Below are positions 13,135-13,543 of a stretch of 13,543 nucleotides of DNA, one piece after another (within the stretch, counting starts at the first letter, position 1; each line of letters starts with the position of its first letter). The stretch covers positions 1-13,543 of the forward strand of contig ONSE01000260.1 in the NCBI GenBank assembly GCA_900320415.1, written 5' to 3'. Under the pieces are notes generated by a model, which saw only the letters and a program-made list of their open reading frames with translations, searched no databases and was not told where the DNA came from. This DNA comes from an uncultured Eubacteriales bacterium (GTDB lineage Bacteria; Bacillota; Clostridia; Oscillospirales; Acutalibacteraceae). A program made the position numbers and the translations under genes.

Positions 13135-13163
13135 TGAAGTAGCAAATGATGTTTGCTTTTCAA
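13134..13163 (+). repeat. Bulged 12-bp inverted repeat at the acpP transcript start
   Basis: TTGAAG, a bulged T and AGCAAA (13134-13146) pair with TTTGCT and TTTCAA (13152-13163) across a TGATG loop. That is 12 pairs with one wobble and one bulge. It begins directly after the -10 box and covers the predicted start. It could be a repressor operator, as lipid-synthesis genes in Bacillota often have, or an RNA hairpin at the 5' end. I cannot match it with certainty to a FapR or FabT site. Confidence 0.55.
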
Positions 13164-13235
13164 CCATTGTATCATAAAAGCTGTGCCTTTGTAAAGCTAC
13201 TCGACGGCACGAATTATTTTTAGGGAGGAATTATA

Positions 13236-13463
13236 ATGGTATTGGAAAAAGTTAAGGCAATTCTTGCCGAGCAGTTCGACGTTGAAGAGGACAAGATCAC
13301 TGCTGACACTGATCTCCAGGAGGATCTCGGCGCGGATTCGCTCGACGTTGTTGACCTGCTGATGTCCATTGAGGACGAGTTTGAGGTTGAGGTTCCCGAC
13401 GAGGAAATCGAAAACATCAAAACCGTAGGCGCTCTCGTAAACTATATCGAGGCTAATTCCTGA
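13236..13463 (+). CDS. acpP: Acyl carrier protein
   Basis: It carries growing acyl chains on a 4'-phosphopantetheine arm during fatty acid synthesis in the cytoplasm. The 75-residue, very acidic protein is full length. It has the four-helix pattern, and the attachment serine is Ser35 in LGADSLDVVDL (31-41). The second helix and EDEFEVEVPDEE (46-57) are standard for the type II fatty acid synthase carrier. The ATG at 13236 has GGGAGG about 7 bases upstream. It has its own promoter and terminator, so it is probably a single-gene transcript. It is divergent from the aromatic operon. Confidence 0.97.
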   Translation: MVLEKVKAILAEQFDVEEDKITADTDLQEDLGADSLDVVDLLMSIEDEFEVEVPDEEIENIKTVGALVNYIEANS

Positions 13464-13484
13464 TTAATTCGCAGTCCATCAAAG

Positions 13485-13516
13485 CGGGGCGGAGAGGTTC
13501 TCTGCCCCGTTTTTTT
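13485..13516 (+). terminator. Rho-independent terminator of acpP
   Basis: CGGGGC (13485-13490) pairs with GCCCCG (13504-13509). The stem continues inward through GGAGA/TCTCT to 11 pairs with a 3-base loop, and is followed by seven T residues (13510-13516). It begins 21 bases after the acpP stop codon. Confidence 0.93.
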
Positions 13517-13543
13517 CGCTTCCGCTTCTCACGCCGCTGTGAA

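Larger units (their letters stand above)
12935..13235. other. aroE-acpP divergent intergenic region
   Basis: This 301-bp gene-free stretch is far more AT-rich than its surroundings. It holds the aroE ribosome site, tandem repeats on the aroE side (13021-13054), the A/T tract and acpP promoter (13073-13134), the bulged inverted repeat (13134-13163), and a second possible leader stem GTGCC (13183-13187) with GGCAC (13206-13210). I see no RNA gene or convincing small ORF in it. Confidence 0.8.

Noticed and set aside
1..13543. Mobile elements, CRISPR arrays, tRNA or rRNA genes, phage or defence genes
   Set aside because: No transposase or integrase, no regularly spaced repeats, no tRNA-like fold or rRNA-like sequence seen; the window is housekeeping metabolism throughout.

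Overview
The window looks like a chromosomal segment of a Gram-positive anaerobe of the Clostridia (Bacillota), probably a gut Oscillospiraceae/Ruminococcaceae-type species. This is an inference from several things: strong AGGAGG/GGGAGG ribosome binding sites, TTGACA/TATAAT promoters, a zinc-binding class III prolyl-tRNA synthetase, an acetyl-CoA-type MetA, and fairly GC-rich coding DNA separated by AT-rich intergenic DNA. It is mostly housekeeping biosynthesis. I found no mobile element, CRISPR array, RNA gene or phage gene.

Left part (1-3804). A Mur ligase of the MurE type runs in from the left edge on the + strand. It converges on pncB (nicotinate phosphoribosyltransferase, - strand). pncB is divergent from a tiny CXXC zinc-ribbon gene on the + strand. 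The two near-consensus promoters between them face each other and are predicted to start at about the same base pair. The zinc-ribbon gene ends in a strong terminator and converges on metA (- strand), whose active-site residues predict acetyl-CoA use. proS lies 70 bp upstream of metA on the same strand.

Middle and right part (5372-12934), all on the - strand and transcribed right to left: aroE, aroK, then an internal promoter and 111-nt leader, then tyrA, aroB, aroA, aroC, pheA and a TetR-family regulator closed by a terminator. Together these supply shikimate-pathway steps from DAHP cyclisation to chorismate, except the dehydroquinase step, and then the branches to prephenate, phenylpyruvate and 4-hydroxyphenylpyruvate. 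DAHP synthase, 3-dehydroquinase and the aminotransferase are not here and must be elsewhere. PheA keeps an ACT domain for feedback control, while TyrA lacks one. Genes are packed tightly (4-33 nt apart, with possible ATGA overlaps at tyrA/aroB and aroB/aroA).

Right edge (12935-13543). A 300-bp AT-rich regulatory region separates the divergent aroE and acpP (acyl carrier protein, + strand). It carries a good acpP promoter behind an A-tract, a bulged 12-bp inverted repeat at the start of the acpP transcript, and tandem 14-nt repeats on the aroE side. acpP ends in a textbook terminator.

I did not find a clearly new biological system. The points most worth checking are regulatory: the face-to-face pncB/zinc-ribbon promoters, the possible structural switch in the tyrA leader, the inverted repeat at acpP, and the TetR gene at the end of the aromatic operon.
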